Origin: Bacillus subtilis subsp. subtilis
GTDB taxonomy: Bacteria > Pseudomonadota > Gammaproteobacteria > Xanthomonadales > Xanthomonadaceae
Length of the DNA: 52,751 nt
Assembly: GCA_021733645.1 (NCBI GenBank)
Contig: JAHREJ010000031.1
Span: forward strand, 1 to 52,751
Direction of reading: 5' to 3'
Below the pieces are notes generated by a model. It worked only from the letters and a program-made list of their open reading frames with translations. It had not been told where the DNA came from and made no database searches. Positions 11,786-20,075 of the stretch are shown here, one piece after another; the first letter of the stretch is position 1; each line of letters begins with the position of its first letter. The translations under genes were made by a program, and so were the position numbers.

Positions 11786-14311
11786 ATGTCCGCCGCCCCC
11801 CGCGCCGCTTCGTCCACCGCCCGGCGTCCGCGTCATGCGCTGGTGACCGTGTTGTCCCTGGTGCTGGTGCTGCTGGGCCTGGTGCTGGGCGGGCTGGGCG
11901 CGTGGCTGGCCAGCCTGGGCGGCTCCTGGTACTACGTGCTGGCTGGCGTGGGCCTGCTGGTCTCCGGCGTGCTGTTGTGGGGTAACCGGCGCGCTGGCGC
12001 GCTGTGGTTCGGTGCGGTGCTGTTGGGTACGCTGCTGTGGACCGGGTGGGAATCAGGCAGCGACTACTGGCGTTGGGTGCCGCGACTGGGCTTGATCGTC
12101 GGCATCGGCCTGGTGCTGTCGCTGTTGCTGCCAACCCTGGACCGGCCATTCCCACGGCGGGTTTCGCGCAGTATTGCCGGCCTGCTGGCGCTGGTGTTCG
12201 GGGTCGCCTTCGGCCTGGCCTTCGTACCGCACGGGGTGACCGCGGCCAGCGGGGCCTTCCCCGAACCGATCACCAGTGCCGGGCTGGCGCCCACCGCCGA
12301 GGCCCCGCTGCAGCCGGCTGATAAGCCCGGGGACGGCGACTGGGCCGCCTATGGCCGCAACAATGCCGCCACGCGCTTTTCGCCGCTGCAGCAGATCACT
12401 CCGGACAACGTCGGCACGCTGCAGCAGGCCTGGCTGTTCCGCACCGGCGACCTGCCGCAGAAGCGCTGGGGCGCCGAAACCACTCCGCTGAAGGTGGGTG
12501 ACACGCTGTACCTGTGTACCGCACGCAACCAGTTGGTGGCCCTCAATGCCGCCGATGGCACAGAGCGCTGGCGCTTCGATCCGAAGATCAAGGACAAGTC
12601 GATTCCCTACACGGCCGCCTGCCGTGGCGTGTCGTACTACGAAGTACCGGCCACCGCGCAGCAGGCGGCCGATGCCGATGTGGCCGCAGACCTGGCATCG
12701 GGGCAATCGCAGGTGCCGGTGCTGACCCAGCTGCCCCGCAGTGCCTGCGCAGCACGCATCATCGAAGGTACGTTGGACGGCCGGCTCATCGCCGTGGATG
12801 CCGCTACCGGCAAGCCGTGCGCCGGCTTCGGCAACAACGGGCAGGTCGACATCACCCTGGGCATGGGCGACAGCCCGGCCGGGTATGTCTCCATTACCTC
12901 GCCACCGGCGATCGTGCAGGGGGTGGTCGTCACCGGCCACCAGGTGCTGGACGGCCAGCGCCGCGATGCACCGTCCGGCGTGATCCAGGCCTACGACGCC
13001 ATCACCGGCAAGCTGCGCTGGGCCTGGGACATGGACCAGCCCGAGCTGACCGGTTTGCCGGCGCAGGGCAAGACCTACACGCGCGGTACGCCGAACATGT
13101 GGACCACCGCTACCGGTGATGACCAGCTGGGCCTGGTGTACCTGCCGATGGGCAATTCGGCGGGCGATTACTGGAGCGGGTCGCGTACCGAGAACCAGAA
13201 CAAGTACGCCACCTCGCTGGTCGCCATCGACGTCAACACCGGCAAGCCGGTCTGGCATTTCCAGGCAGTGCGCAAGGATGTCTGGGACTACGACATGGGC
13301 TCGCAGGCCACACTGGTGGATTACCCCACCGCAGCCGGCAAGGTGCCGGCGATCCTGCTGCCGACCAAGCAGGGCGACATGTACGTGCTGGACCGCCGCA
13401 CCGGCCAATTGCTGACCCCGGCCGAAGAGCGCAAGGTGCCCACCGGCGGCGTGGAGCCCGAGCAGCGCTCGCCCACCCAGCTGTTCTCGCTGTACCACAC
13501 GCTGCGCAAGCCGGACCTGACCGAACGTGACATGTGGGGCATCACCCCGATCGACCAGCTGGTGTGCCGCATCCAGTTCCGCAAGGCCAGCTACGACGGC
13601 TTCTACACCCCGCCCACCGCCGACCGGCATTCGATCGAGTACCCCGGCTACAACGGCGGCTCGGACTGGGGCAGCGTGGCGGTTGATCCACGTCGCGGCG
13701 TGATCGTGGCCAACTACAACGACATGCCCAACTACAACCTGCTGGTGCCGCGTGCCACCGCCGACAAACTTGGCTGGGTACCGCGCGAAGACGTGCGCGC
13801 CGACAAGGGCGGGGCCGAAGGCGCCGGCGACCCGCAGATCGGCACGCCGTACGCCATCGACGTCAACGCCGGCTGGCGCCTGCCGTTCACCAAGCTGCTG
13901 TGCAAACAGCCGCCCTATGGCGGCATCCGCGCGGTGGACATGCGGACCGGCAAGACGCTGTGGGACCGCCCGTTCGGCAGCGCCCGCGGCAACGGCCCGT
14001 TCGGTATCCGCTCCGGCCTGCCGATCGAGATCGGCACGCCCAACAATGGCGGCTCGGTGGTGACTGCCAGCGGCCTGATCTTCATCGCCGCGGCCACCGA
14101 CGACCTGCTGCGCGCCATCGACCTGAAGACCGGCAAGGAGCTGTGGCATGCCAAGCTGCCGGCCGGCGGACAGGCCAACCCGATGATCTATGAGTACGGC
14201 GGGCGGCAGTACGTGGTGATCATGGCCGGCGGCCACCATTTCATGGAAACCCCGGCGGGCGATTATGTGATTGCCTATGCGCTGCCGAAGACGGCCGGCG
14301 CCGCGCGCTGA
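11786..14311 (+). CDS. Membrane-bound PQQ-dependent glucose/quinate/shikimate-family dehydrogenase
   Basis: An 841-residue quinoprotein dehydrogenase. The first 150 residues hold about five membrane segments. A large periplasmic eight-bladed PQQ propeller follows, seen from WAAYGRNNAATRFSPL to the end motif MAGGHHFMETPAGDYVIAYAL. Family signatures include TPNMWTT, LVYLPMGNSAGDYW, DVWDYDMGSQ, IDQLVCRIQF and LPAGGQANPMIYE. It oxidises a sugar or polyol (glucose to gluconolactone, or quinate/shikimate) and passes electrons to ubiquinone. The motif alone does not settle the substrate, so no gene symbol is given. The ATG at 11786 was chosen because GGAGA lies five bases before it; an in-frame ATG at 11774 overlaps that site. 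PQQ biosynthesis genes are not in the window. Confidence 0.9.
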   Translation: MSAAPRAASSTARRPRHALVTVLSLVLVLLGLVLGGLGAWLASLGGSWYYVLAGVGLLVSGVLLWGNRRAGALWFGAVLLGTLLWTGWESGSDYWRWVPRLGLIVGIGLVLSLLLPTLDRPFPRRVSRSIAGLLALVFGVAFGLAFVPHGVTAASGAFPEPITSAGLAPTAEAPLQPADKPGDGDWAAYGRNNAATRFSPLQQITPDNVGTLQQAWLFRTGDLPQKRWGAETTPLKVGDTLYLCTARNQLVALNAADGTERWRFDPKIKDKSIPYTAACRGVSYYEVPATAQQAADADVAADLASGQSQVPVLTQLPRSACAARIIEGTLDGRLIAVDAATGKPCAGFGNNGQVDITLGMGDSPAGYVSITSPPAIVQGVVVTGHQVLDGQRRDAPSGVIQAYDAITGKLRWAWDMDQPELTGLPAQGKTYTRGTPNMWTTATGDDQLGLVYLPMGNSAGDYWSGSRTENQNKYATSLVAIDVNTGKPVWHFQAVRKDVWDYDMGSQATLVDYPTAAGKVPAILLPTKQGDMYVLDRRTGQLLTPAEERKVPTGGVEPEQRSPTQLFSLYHTLRKPDLTERDMWGITPIDQLVCRIQFRKASYDGFYTPPTADRHSIEYPGYNGGSDWGSVAVDPRRGVIVANYNDMPNYNLLVPRATADKLGWVPREDVRADKGGAEGAGDPQIGTPYAIDVNAGWRLPFTKLLCKQPPYGGIRAVDMRTGKTLWDRPFGSARGNGPFGIRSGLPIEIGTPNNGGSVVTASGLIFIAAATDDLLRAIDLKTGKELWHAKLPAGGQANPMIYEYGGRQYVVIMAGGHHFMETPAGDYVIAYALPKTAGAAR

Positions 14312-14314
14312 AGG

Positions 14315-14336
14315 GTAGCGCCGGGCTCCGCCCGGC
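14315..14336 (+). repeat. GTAG-headed palindrome (GTAGCGCCGGGC stem family)
   Basis: GTAGCGCCGGGC, loop TCCG, CCCGGC, just after the dehydrogenase stop. It shares the GTAG head of SMAG but has a different stem. Confidence 0.75.
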
Positions 14337-14540
14337 CGCTCTATGCGCACGCACGGCAACCTTTGCTACGCGCACCCACGGTGTTGCCCGCTACAGCGGG
14401 CGTCTACGAACCCACACGATGCAGCCGATGTTTACGCTGAAGGGCACCTCGCTGGCCACCGGTGTCCGCCCCCCTCCTTGCGTGCTGCCCAGGCCATCCT
14501 TCAGCGCAACGGCACGCAGGGCGCGCGCCGGCAACCGGGC

Positions 14541-14657
14541 GACTACGATCAGTTGCAACGCAACGAGCGTCACTGGCTGGCCGAAGCTGGCTACATCCTG
14601 GCCAACCCCGCAGGTGCAGGACTCGTCGCCAACGTGGGTGATTACCGTTTGCGTGCT
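14541..14657 (+). pseudogene. RAYT transposase remnant (C-terminal fragment)
   Basis: Translated in frame, this stretch gives LQRNERHWLAEAGYILANP followed by AGAGLVANVGDYRL, the C-terminal part of a REP-associated tyrosine transposase with the catalytic-helix tyrosine in YILANP. The usual NPVRAGLV has become NPAGAGLV. No His-x-His motif or N-terminal half is present upstream, and the frame runs into unrelated sequence on both sides. It differs from the complete RAYT at 638-1093 and so represents another, decayed copy. The rest of the gene-free stretch 14312-14710 shows only the GTAG palindrome at 14315 and nothing else I recognise. Confidence 0.75.
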
Positions 14658-14710
14658 GCCGTTGGGAAACAGCGTAGAGCCGAGCGCTGCCTGGCCGGCG
14701 TTTCAACCCG

Positions 14711-15100
14711 TCACGGCACCCGCACCATCCGGGTGAGCAGATGCTCCACCACGCCTGCCGGGTCAGCCGTACGTCCCACGTGTGTGCTCGACATCTGCAC
14801 CACCGAACTGCGTTTGGCGGTAAGAAAGTGGAAGCGCGCCCGGGCTGGCAGCTGTGCGATCGGGCCGGCGTCGGCGTCGCCGCGGCAGATCGCCACGATG
14901 GCCTCCAGCCACGGCTGCAGGGCCTCCAGATCCAGCGTTGGGGCGAACGCGGCCATGCGCGCCGGGTCGATGTCGATCGCCGCTTCCAGGTGCCTGGCCC
15001 CCGGGCAGGACACGATCACCCCGACGTTGATGAACTCCTCGCGTTCCACCCGCGGCACCACGCGGATCACCGCGTAGTCATAGGTGTGCAGCGTGGGCAC
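14711..15100 (-). CDS. DUF3037 domain-containing protein, partner of a HipA-family kinase
   Basis: A 129-residue protein starting VPTLHTYDYAVIRVVPRVER, followed by EEFINVGVIVSC, the signature of DUF3037. Its GTG start at 15100 has a very good AGGAGG six bases before it and lies inside the end of the upstream HipA-family gene (23-base overlap). The two are therefore an overlapping, probably translationally coupled pair. HipA-family kinase plus DUF3037 is a recurrent pair in bacteria; the role of DUF3037 is unknown. A regulatory or substrate relation to the kinase is inferred from the overlap alone. Confidence 0.8.
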   Translation of the reverse strand: MPTLHTYDYAVIRVVPRVEREEFINVGVIVSCPGARHLEAAIDIDPARMAAFAPTLDLEALQPWLEAIVAICRGDADAGPIAQLPARARFHFLTAKRSSVVQMSSTHVGRTADPAGVVEHLLTRMVRVP

Positions 15101-15854
15101 GGACGGCCTCCTGGACGAACACGGCACGCACCTGCAGGCGGCGCTTGAGATAGTCGATATACGCCTGGCGATATTCTGCCGGGCTGTCGAAGGCGGGCTC
15201 GTCGACCAGCCAGCTGTCGGGCACCAGGCCGACGATGCGTTCGATTTCCGCATCGGGCAGCGCCGCCGCCAACGCCGCGTCCACCTCGGCAATCTGCGTG
15301 GCGAACGGCAGCAGCACATGGTCGCGGATCAGCACGAATGGCTTTTCGCAGGCCTCGCCGGCGTTGGCCCAGTCGTGGTGGAAGTACATCGCCGCGCCGT
15401 GGTCGATCAGGTACAGCTTGCGGTGCCAGACCATCAGGTTGGGGTTGCGTGCGGTGCGGTCCACGTTGCTGGTCAATGCATCGAACCACACGATGCGGGA
15501 GGCCAGGTCGGCATCCACCGGCATCGCGGCCGGATCGTAGTTGATCGCGCCGGGCAGGTAATCGCTGCCCAGGTTGAGGCCCTCGCTGGCGCGGATCAGA
15601 TCCTGGATTTCAGGATCGGGTTCGGTGCGGGCGAACTCGCGGTCCAGTTCGACGAACACGATGTCCGGAATCGGCAGGCCAACGCTGCGCGCCATCTCCC
15701 CGGCAATCAATTCGGCGATCAATGCTTTCGGCCCTTGCCCGGCACCACGGAATTTGAGCACCACCATGCCGTCGTCGTCGGTTTCGACGATGGCCGGCAG
15801 CGAGCCTCCCTCACGAAGGGGAGTGATGTAGCGGAGGGCGTGGACGGTACGCAC
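15078..15854 (-). CDS. HipA-family (PI3/4-kinase-like) Ser/Thr kinase
   Basis: A 258-residue kinase-fold protein. VVLKFRGAGQGPKAL holds the probable ATP lysine (K34). SNVDRTARNPNLM carries the catalytic-loop aspartate (D132) and Asn, and LYLIDHG carries the metal-binding aspartate (D151). It lacks the N-terminal subdomain of E. coli HipA, and no hipB-type repressor is adjacent, so it is not a standard HipBA toxin-antitoxin module. The start is uncertain: the GTG at 15854 fits the conserved beginning VRTVHALRYITPLREGGSLP. Its partner is the overlapping DUF3037 gene. Its target could be a protein such as an aminoacyl-tRNA synthetase, by analogy with HipA, but nothing here shows this. Confidence 0.82.
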   Translation of the reverse strand: MRTVHALRYITPLREGGSLPAIVETDDDGMVVLKFRGAGQGPKALIAELIAGEMARSVGLPIPDIVFVELDREFARTEPDPEIQDLIRASEGLNLGSDYLPGAINYDPAAMPVDADLASRIVWFDALTSNVDRTARNPNLMVWHRKLYLIDHGAAMYFHHDWANAGEACEKPFVLIRDHVLLPFATQIAEVDAALAAALPDAEIERIVGLVPDSWLVDEPAFDSPAEYRQAYIDYLKRRLQVRAVFVQEAVRAHAAHL

Positions 15855-15945
15855 GAAGCATCCATTGACGAGGTTGCCACGCCATCTTACCGTGGCCGGC
15901 AGCCCGGTACGGCACCGGCTGCAGGCGACGGCGCAGGAACGAAAC

Positions 15946-16314
15946 ATGGGCAAGGGAGTTGCATATCTGGTGCTGGTTGTCCTGGGCGCGCTGCTGCTGT
16001 GGCACAGCGGCTGGCTGGACGAATTCCGCGCGGGCAGCAACCTGCAGGCTCGGGAAACCTTCTGGCGCGATCAGGTCCAGTCCGCCGGCCTGGCGGGCGG
16101 CTCCCGCGCGGCCGTCGAGCGGTTTGCCGCACGCCATCACCTGGCGCTGCAGTGCGACGCGGTGCCCGCAGGCTCGGACAGCACCGAGTGCCTGGCCGAC
16201 GATCCGCAGGCCAAGGGCGGCACCGCCACCCACCCGATGACCCTGCAGCTGTTCTTCTTGTTCTATGGCGACAGCCTGCACACCTTCACCAGCACCCCGC
16301 GCTCGCTGGAGTGA
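15946..16314 (+). CDS. Small membrane-anchored protein of unknown function
   Basis: A 122-residue protein with one N-terminal membrane segment (about 5-19, VAYLVLVVLGALLLW), then a soluble part with two cysteines (about 84 and 94) that may form a disulfide. AGGAAC precedes the ATG at suitable spacing. It is divergent from the HipA-family kinase, with about 90 bases between them, and 150 bases before the S9 peptidase gene. I do not recognise the family. The C-terminal segment LQLFFLFYGDSLHTF is hydrophobic but too short and mixed to be a clear second membrane helix. Confidence 0.65.
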   Translation: MGKGVAYLVLVVLGALLLWHSGWLDEFRAGSNLQARETFWRDQVQSAGLAGGSRAAVERFAARHHLALQCDAVPAGSDSTECLADDPQAKGGTATHPMTLQLFFLFYGDSLHTFTSTPRSLE

Positions 16315-16463
16315 CGGCGTGGCCATGCCGTGCCCGCCGGCCCGCGTCTGCGGCGGCGGGCCAGTGCTTTCGGCCCATTCCGGACAGGGCGCCCAGTGCT
16401 AGATTCGGGGTTTGCCCGGCGACGTCCCTGCCGCCGGCCACCTACCATCGCAAGGGGACCCAC

Positions 16464-18926
16464 ATGCCGATCCGTAGTACCACCCTGGCCGCTGCCGTTG
16501 CCGCAGCCACCTTCAGCCTGTTCGCCGCCGCACCGGCCCTGGCCGACTACGCCAAGCCGCCGGAGCACCTGCTCAAGGTGCTCAAGGCGCCACCGCCGCC
16601 GGCACCGAGCCTGGACCCGAGCGGCCAGCGTTTGTTGTTGACCACGGCGCAGACGTACCCGTCGATCGAGCGCGTGGCCCAGCCCTACCTCAAGCTGGCC
16701 GGCGTGCGCCTGGAGCCGAAGAACCGCAGCCGCCACGATACCCAGGGCGGCTATGGCATTCCGGCCTGTGTGGCCGACTTCACCCTGGTGGAGGTGGGCA
16801 CCGCCAAGCACACCAAGGTGGCGTTGCCGCAGGGCTGCGCAAGCGCGGCGCAGTGGTCGACCGATGGCCAGCGGTTCGCGTTCCAGAATGCGGTGGATAC
16901 CTCGGTGCAGCTGTGGGTGGGCGATGCAGTCACCGGCCAGGTCACGCAGGTGCCGGATGTGCAGCTCAACCCGATCTTCGGCTACACCCTGCAGTGGCTG
17001 GGCGGTGGCCAACAGTTGCTGGTCAAGCGGGTGCCGGCCAACCAGGGCGCCGCGCCGTCCAGCGGCAATGGCCCCGGTGGCCCGGACGTGCAGGAATCGC
17101 TGGGCAGCCGCGGGGAAAGCAGCACCTATGAAGCGCGCGATACGCTCACCAGCGCGCAGGATGAAAAGCTGTTTGCCTACTACGGGCAGTCGCAGCTGGC
17201 GGTGGTGGATGTGGCCGCCGGCAGCGTGCGCAACGTGGGCGCGCCGGCACTGTATGACGGCGTCAATGCCGCGCCCGATGGCGTGCATGTGCTGACCGAA
17301 ACCATCAAGCCGCCGTTCTCGCACGCCGTGACCTACCAGCGCTTCGCCAACGATGTGGCCGTGCTCGACCTGGGCAGCGGCCGCAGCACGCCGATCGCCA
17401 GCCTGCCGCTGGCCGACCGGGTGCCGGTACACGGCGTGCCCGAAGGCCCGCGTGAGTTCGACTGGCGTTCCACCGACCCGGCCACGCTGGTCTATGCCGA
17501 AGCCTTGGACAAGGGTGACTGGAAAGTGACGGTGCCGCATCGTGACCGCGTGCTGTCGCTGAAGGCGCCGTTCACCGGCAAGCCGCAGGAAATCGCACGC
17601 ACCGCGCAGCGCTTCGAAGGCATCGCCTGGAGTGCCGATCCGGCGGTGTCGTTCCTGTTCGAGAACGACGAGAACCGGCATTGGCGCCAGACCCGCATCG
17701 TTGATGTGGACCAGCCGAACAAGGACAGGCGCCTGCTGTGGGATCTGTCCAGCGATGAGCAGTACGCCAACCCGGGCAACCTGGTGTTCACGCGGCTGCC
17801 CAACGGGGCGTCGGTGGTGCGCCAGGACGGCGCGTTCGTGTTCCTGCGCGGGCAGGGCGCCTCACCGCAAGGCGACCGGCCGTTCCTGGACCGCCTGGAT
17901 CTAGGTTCGCTGAAGACCGAGCGCCTGTTCCGCAGCGGCGCCGACGCCTATGAGCAGGTGCTTGGCCTGACCGCCACGCCGGGCCGTTACCTCACCTGGC
18001 ACCAGTCGGTGATGGACCCGCCGAACGCCTTCGTGCGCCAGCAGGGCGAGCGCACGGCCGACGCGAAGGACGGCGAGGCACAGTTCGCCTCCACCGCCAC
18101 GGCGCTGACCCGGCTGGCCGACCCGACCCCGGAAGTGCGCCAGATCCAGAAGCGGCTGGTGACCTACAAGCGCGCCGATGGCGTGGACCTGTCCTTCACC
18201 CTGTACACGCCGCCCGGCTACAAGGAAGGCCAGCGCGTGCCGGCGATCCTGTACGCCTATCCGGCCGACTTCGCCAACGCCGCCCAGGCCGGCCAGGTGT
18301 CCGGTTCGCAGCAGACCTTCACCCGGTTGGCGCCGTACCGGCTGATGCTGCTGGCCGGCTACGCGATCATCGACAACGCCTCGTTCCCGATCGTGGGCGA
18401 TCCCAAGAACGCCTACGACACCTACCTGGAGCAGCTGGAAGCCGACGCCAAGGCGGCGGTGGACAAGGCGGTCGACCTGGGTGTGGTCGACCGCAACCGC
18501 ATTGGTGTCACCGGGCACAGCCACGGTGGCTTGATGACCGCCAACCTGATCGCCCATACCCACCTGTTCAAGGCCGGCGTGGCGACCAGTGGCTCGTACA
18601 ACAAGACCTTTACGCCGTTCGGCTTCCAGAACGAGCGTCGTTCGGTGTGGCAGGCGCAGGACGTGTACCTGAAGGCCTCCCCGTTCTTCTACGCCGACAA
18701 GATCAAGCTGCCGCTGCTGCTGGTCCACGGCGAAGACGATGCCAACCCGGGTACCGAGCCGTTCCAGTCGCGCAAGTTGTACCAGGCCATCCGCGGCAAT
18801 GGTGGCACCACCCGGCTGGTGATGCTGCCCAACGAACCGCACTGGTACACCGCGTTGGAGTCCAACGAGCAGCTGGTGTATGAAATGCTCAACTGGTTCG
18901 ACACCTACGTGAAGAACGCCCGGTAG
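16464..18926 (+). CDS. Exported S9-family (prolyl oligopeptidase) serine peptidase
   Basis: An 820-residue protein with a signal peptide (about 1-27, cleaved near APALA-DYAKP), a beta-propeller-like N-terminal domain, and a C-terminal alpha/beta hydrolase domain from about residue 570. The catalytic triad is visible: S686 in GHSHGG, D759 in HGEDDANPG and H793 in NEPHWY. AAGGGGA lies before the ATG at 16464. The open frame continues far upstream across the minus-strand HipA and DUF3037 genes, but only this start gives a signal peptide. It probably cleaves peptides in the periplasm. Its stop codon TAG is formed by the GTAG head of a palindromic repeat. Confidence 0.88.
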   Translation: MPIRSTTLAAAVAAATFSLFAAAPALADYAKPPEHLLKVLKAPPPPAPSLDPSGQRLLLTTAQTYPSIERVAQPYLKLAGVRLEPKNRSRHDTQGGYGIPACVADFTLVEVGTAKHTKVALPQGCASAAQWSTDGQRFAFQNAVDTSVQLWVGDAVTGQVTQVPDVQLNPIFGYTLQWLGGGQQLLVKRVPANQGAAPSSGNGPGGPDVQESLGSRGESSTYEARDTLTSAQDEKLFAYYGQSQLAVVDVAAGSVRNVGAPALYDGVNAAPDGVHVLTETIKPPFSHAVTYQRFANDVAVLDLGSGRSTPIASLPLADRVPVHGVPEGPREFDWRSTDPATLVYAEALDKGDWKVTVPHRDRVLSLKAPFTGKPQEIARTAQRFEGIAWSADPAVSFLFENDENRHWRQTRIVDVDQPNKDRRLLWDLSSDEQYANPGNLVFTRLPNGASVVRQDGAFVFLRGQGASPQGDRPFLDRLDLGSLKTERLFRSGADAYEQVLGLTATPGRYLTWHQSVMDPPNAFVRQQGERTADAKDGEAQFASTATALTRLADPTPEVRQIQKRLVTYKRADGVDLSFTLYTPPGYKEGQRVPAILYAYPADFANAAQAGQVSGSQQTFTRLAPYRLMLLAGYAIIDNASFPIVGDPKNAYDTYLEQLEADAKAAVDKAVDLGVVDRNRIGVTGHSHGGLMTANLIAHTHLFKAGVATSGSYNKTFTPFGFQNERRSVWQAQDVYLKASPFFYADKIKLPLLLVHGEDDANPGTEPFQSRKLYQAIRGNGGTTRLVMLPNEPHWYTALESNEQLVYEMLNWFDTYVKNAR

Positions 18927-18945
18927 AGTCGACCGTTGGTCGACT
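18923..18945 (+). repeat. GTAG-headed palindrome with GTCGACC stem, overlapping the S9 peptidase stop codon
   Basis: GTAGAGTCGACC, loop GTT, GGTCGACT. It has the same GTAGAG head as SMAG but another stem. The TAG within its head is the stop codon of the S9 peptidase gene. Confidence 0.8.
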
Positions 18946-18988
18946 GCCTTCGAAGGTCGACTGCCTTCGAAGGTCGACTGCCTTCGAA
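18938..18988. repeat. Three perfect tandem copies of a 17-base repeat
   Basis: GGTCGACTGCCTTCGAA occurs three times in a row (18938-18954, 18955-18971, 18972-18988), followed by a partial copy GGTCGA. The first copy overlaps the right arm of the GTAG palindrome, so the repeat seems to have grown from it. Each junction recreates CCTTCGAAGG, a palindrome. Confidence 0.95.
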
Positions 18989-19021
18989 GGTCGATCGCGT
19001 CCATCAGCCGCCGAACCCGAT

Positions 19022-19045
19022 CGGCCGCCCTGCAGGGGGCGGCCG
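19022..19045. terminator. Bidirectional hairpin between convergent genes
   Basis: A nine-base-pair perfect stem (CGGCCGCCC with GGGCGGCCG) and a six-base loop, between the convergent S9 peptidase and membrane-protein genes. There is no T tract. Confidence 0.5.
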
Positions 19046-19048
19046 CAC

Positions 19049-20026
19049 TCAGGCCAGCGGCAGCGCCTCATACGCCCGGGCGATGCGATCGTGCAGCGCG
19101 CGCACCGCTTCGGCCTTGGGATCCACGCGGCGCTCATCGCCGAAGGCGCGCAGGAAGCGGCATGCGGCGTGACCCTGCGCCTTGCGCTCGTAATCGGCAA
19201 TCCACTGCAGGCGATCCGGGCGGAAGGCCTGCTCGGCCGACCACGCCGCCACCGGCGGGCGAATGCGCCGGCGCATGCCGATCCGCCACGGCTTGGGCGT
19301 AAGGCGGGCGCGGAAGCAGTGCTGCACCCGGCACATGCGCGCGTACAGCGCGTCGGTCTGCAACGCGGTGAACAGGCCCTGCACCGCGGGGTCGTGCGCC
19401 GAGAAGGTGGCGTGCATGGCCAACACGCGCATGCCGGCCGGGGTGCGGTAGGCGCGCAGGTGCCAGTCCGGGTGCTGCCGGGCGAACTGCTCCACCCGTG
19501 CCAGTGCGCCGGCCTCCAGGTGTTCGTCGCGGTGGCGCGCGCGCTTTACCCGCAGCAAAACTGCGTTGACCGCGATCAGCACGGCGCTGGCAATGCCAAC
19601 GCCAACCACCCAGTTCCAGTGGTTGCCGGCGGCGAGGGCCACGGCCACCCACAGCACGCAGGCCAGCAGGGTGGGCAGGACGCAGCCGGCCGGCTCCGGG
19701 CGGTGGTCGATATCGGCAAACAGCACGTCGGGGCTGTTCAGGCACAACGCGCCGTAGCTGTTGCGGGTGATGACGATGTCGCCGTGGCGCTCGACAATCT
19801 GTTCGCGGATGGGGACACCGTCCACACCGTAGTTGGTCAGGCGTTCGCTGCGCGGCAGCGGTTGGCCGTCCGCGATGGCATGCAGCGCTTCCTGCGCGCG
19901 CGCGTCGGCATGCGCCTGGGCGGCCGCCACGCTTTCATCGGACCAGCCGAAGCGGCGCACGATCAGCTGTCTGCGTTGGTGGCGCACTTCGCGCCGGGCT
20001 TGGGCCCAGTACTCGGGAACGATCAT
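19049..20026 (-). CDS. Conserved membrane protein of unknown function
   Basis: A 325-residue protein starting MIVPEYWAQARREVRHQRRQ. It has a cytoplasmic N-terminal half containing RRFGWSDESVAAAQAHADAR and ADID, two adjacent membrane segments (about 115-132 and 138-157), and a soluble C-terminal half of about 160 residues. This N terminus recurs in proteobacterial hypothetical proteins, but I know no assigned function. The ATG at 20026 was preferred to an upstream in-frame ATG because the sequence before it does not look like protein. It is transcribed in the same direction as the LysR gene upstream, 50 bases away. Confidence 0.75.
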   Translation of the reverse strand: MIVPEYWAQARREVRHQRRQLIVRRFGWSDESVAAAQAHADARAQEALHAIADGQPLPRSERLTNYGVDGVPIREQIVERHGDIVITRNSYGALCLNSPDVLFADIDHRPEPAGCVLPTLLACVLWVAVALAAGNHWNWVVGVGIASAVLIAVNAVLLRVKRARHRDEHLEAGALARVEQFARQHPDWHLRAYRTPAGMRVLAMHATFSAHDPAVQGLFTALQTDALYARMCRVQHCFRARLTPKPWRIGMRRRIRPPVAAWSAEQAFRPDRLQWIADYERKAQGHAACRFLRAFGDERRVDPKAEAVRALHDRIARAYEALPLA

Positions 20027-20075
20027 GACGGTCCTTGTCGTAGAAAAGAAATCGCGTGGCAGTCTGCCACGTTGA

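Noticed and set aside
14343..15077. Plus-strand open frame of about 244 codons
   Set aside because: Only a 37-codon RAYT remnant in it is meaningful; the later part is antisense to the DUF3037 gene.
15078..15854. Classical HipBA toxin-antitoxin module
   Set aside because: No HipB-like repressor adjoins it, the N-terminal HipA subdomain is missing, and the partner is DUF3037.
15084..16463. Long upstream extension of the S9 peptidase frame
   Set aside because: It runs antisense to the HipA-family and DUF3037 genes. The signal peptide and ribosome site fix the start at 16464.
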